13,153 nucleotides of DNA, from positions 1 through 13,153 of the forward strand of contig CAKSPL010000016.1 in NCBI GenBank assembly GCA_934481325.1, given 5' to 3'. The translations under genes and the position numbers were made by a program. Of this stretch, positions 12,585 through 13,153 are shown in pieces. The notes beneath the pieces are model-generated. The model was not told the origin of the DNA. It saw only the letters and a program-made list of their open reading frames with translations, and made no database searches. Numbering within the stretch: position 1 is the first letter of the stretch; each line of letters begins with the position of its first letter. Source of the stretch: an uncultured Eubacteriales bacterium. GTDB lineage: Bacteria > Bacillota > Clostridia > Oscillospirales > CAG-272.

Positions 12585-13153
12585 TCAGTTTTCCTCCTTC
12601 GGTGCCTGAATCCGCGCCCGGAATTCCTTGCCCAGAGCCGCAATCAGCGCGAGTGCCTGCGGCTTTACGCTCTGCGGGAAGGTCTGAAGAACGCGGAAGG
12701 TTTCAAAATTCAAAACGCCGGTATAGCCGATGTCACGAAGCCCCTCGATAAAGCCGTTCCAGTCGGTATAGAACTTTGTCCCCCATTTGTAGGTCTGGGT
12801 CATCGGCATCATATGGGCATCGGTGGTGCCGTCGTTGTCGTGAATGTGCAGGATCGTCAGGCGTTTGCCAAGGGCGCGCAGATACTTTCTCGGGTTTCTG
12901 CCCAGCAGGTTGGCGTGACCCAGGTCAAAGCAGAAGCCGAAGCAATCCGCGCCCGCCTCCGCGTTGAGCGTGTCAATATACCGGCAAGCCTCCTCCACGT
13001 CGGAGCAGGGACCCTCCAGCACGTGATCCTTGTATCCGCCGAACAGGTTTTCCAGGCACACCTTTACCCCGGTGCGCTTGGCGGCGGGTATCAGTGCGCG
13101 GTAAATCTCCATATTGCAGGGGATTTCCTTTTCCTTTGTGGAACGCGTGACCG
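12585..13153 (-). CDS. Paralogous TIM-barrel isomerase/epimerase, 5' end outside window
   Basis: The last 189 residues are visible; the frame stays open to the window edge, where it reads VTRSTKEKE in register with VHSITRSDKETE of the paralogue. It carries the same metal-site motifs: VCLENLF, FCFDLGHAN, LHIHDN and NFETF. Over the C-terminal 129 or so residues it is about 64 % identical to its downstream neighbour by hand count. The two therefore arose by tandem duplication and have since diverged, perhaps to different substrates. The stop (12587-12585) is one base from the ATG of the second copy. Both likely share a promoter beyond the window. Confidence 0.85.
   Translation of the reverse strand, partial: VTRSTKEKEIPCNMEIYRALIPAAKRTGVKVCLENLFGGYKDHVLEGPCSDVEEACRYIDTLNAEAGADCFGFCFDLGHANLLGRNPRKYLRALGKRLTILHIHDNDGTTDAHMMPMTQTYKWGTKFYTDWNGFIEGLRDIGYTGVLNFETFRVLQTFPQSVKPQALALIAALGKEFRARIQAPKEEN

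Noticed and set aside
11633..12751. Plus-strand open frame (372 codons) opposite the TIM-barrel genes
   Set aside because: It begins inside the terminator region, has no family similarity that I recognise and is opposite two well-supported paralogues.

Overview
This window is a chromosomal segment of a GC-rich bacterium. It carries an apparently complete operon for making phenylalanine and tyrosine precursors. The sigma-A type promoters, strong GGAGG ribosome sites, AroE-AroK fusion, bifunctional chorismate mutase/prephenate dehydratase and tandem TIM-barrel isomerase genes fit a Clostridia-like member of the Bacillota. That taxonomic guess is inference only.

Layout. Bases 1-156 are an AT-rich control region with a perfect 10-bp inverted repeat. 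It precedes a small ribbon-helix-helix regulator gene (157-330). A strong promoter (TTGACA-17-TACAAT, 357-385) then starts a leader of about 255 nt. The leader encodes a 54-residue peptide rich in Phe, Tyr and Trp (416-580) and ends in a GC-rich terminator hairpin (595-627) just before the first enzyme gene. This looks like a ribosome-mediated transcription attenuator sensing aromatic amino acids.

The operon follows on the plus strand: pheA (chorismate mutase-prephenate dehydratase-ACT), aroB, aroC, an aroE-aroK fusion, a 396-bp repeat-bearing gap, aroQ (type II dehydroquinase), aroA, tyrA and a type I DAHP synthase. Together these supply every step from PEP + erythrose-4-phosphate to chorismate, then to phenylpyruvate and 4-hydroxyphenylpyruvate. 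Only the final aminotransferase is absent. Most joints are ATGA overlaps or gaps of about 12 nt, so translational coupling is likely.

Four of the enzymes (AroB, AroE-AroK, AroQ, AroA) carry in-frame, repeat-built, low-complexity inserts, linkers or tails that spare the catalytic motifs. The AroQ tail and the AroA insert share an 89-nt segment at 81 % identity, so this repeat material has been copied between neighbouring genes.

Downstream are a PAP2-family membrane phosphatase, an unrecognised five-helix membrane protein with its own promoter, and a perfect 18-bp bidirectional terminator. Two tandem paralogous sugar-phosphate isomerase/epimerase-like TIM-barrel genes follow on the minus strand; the second runs off the window.
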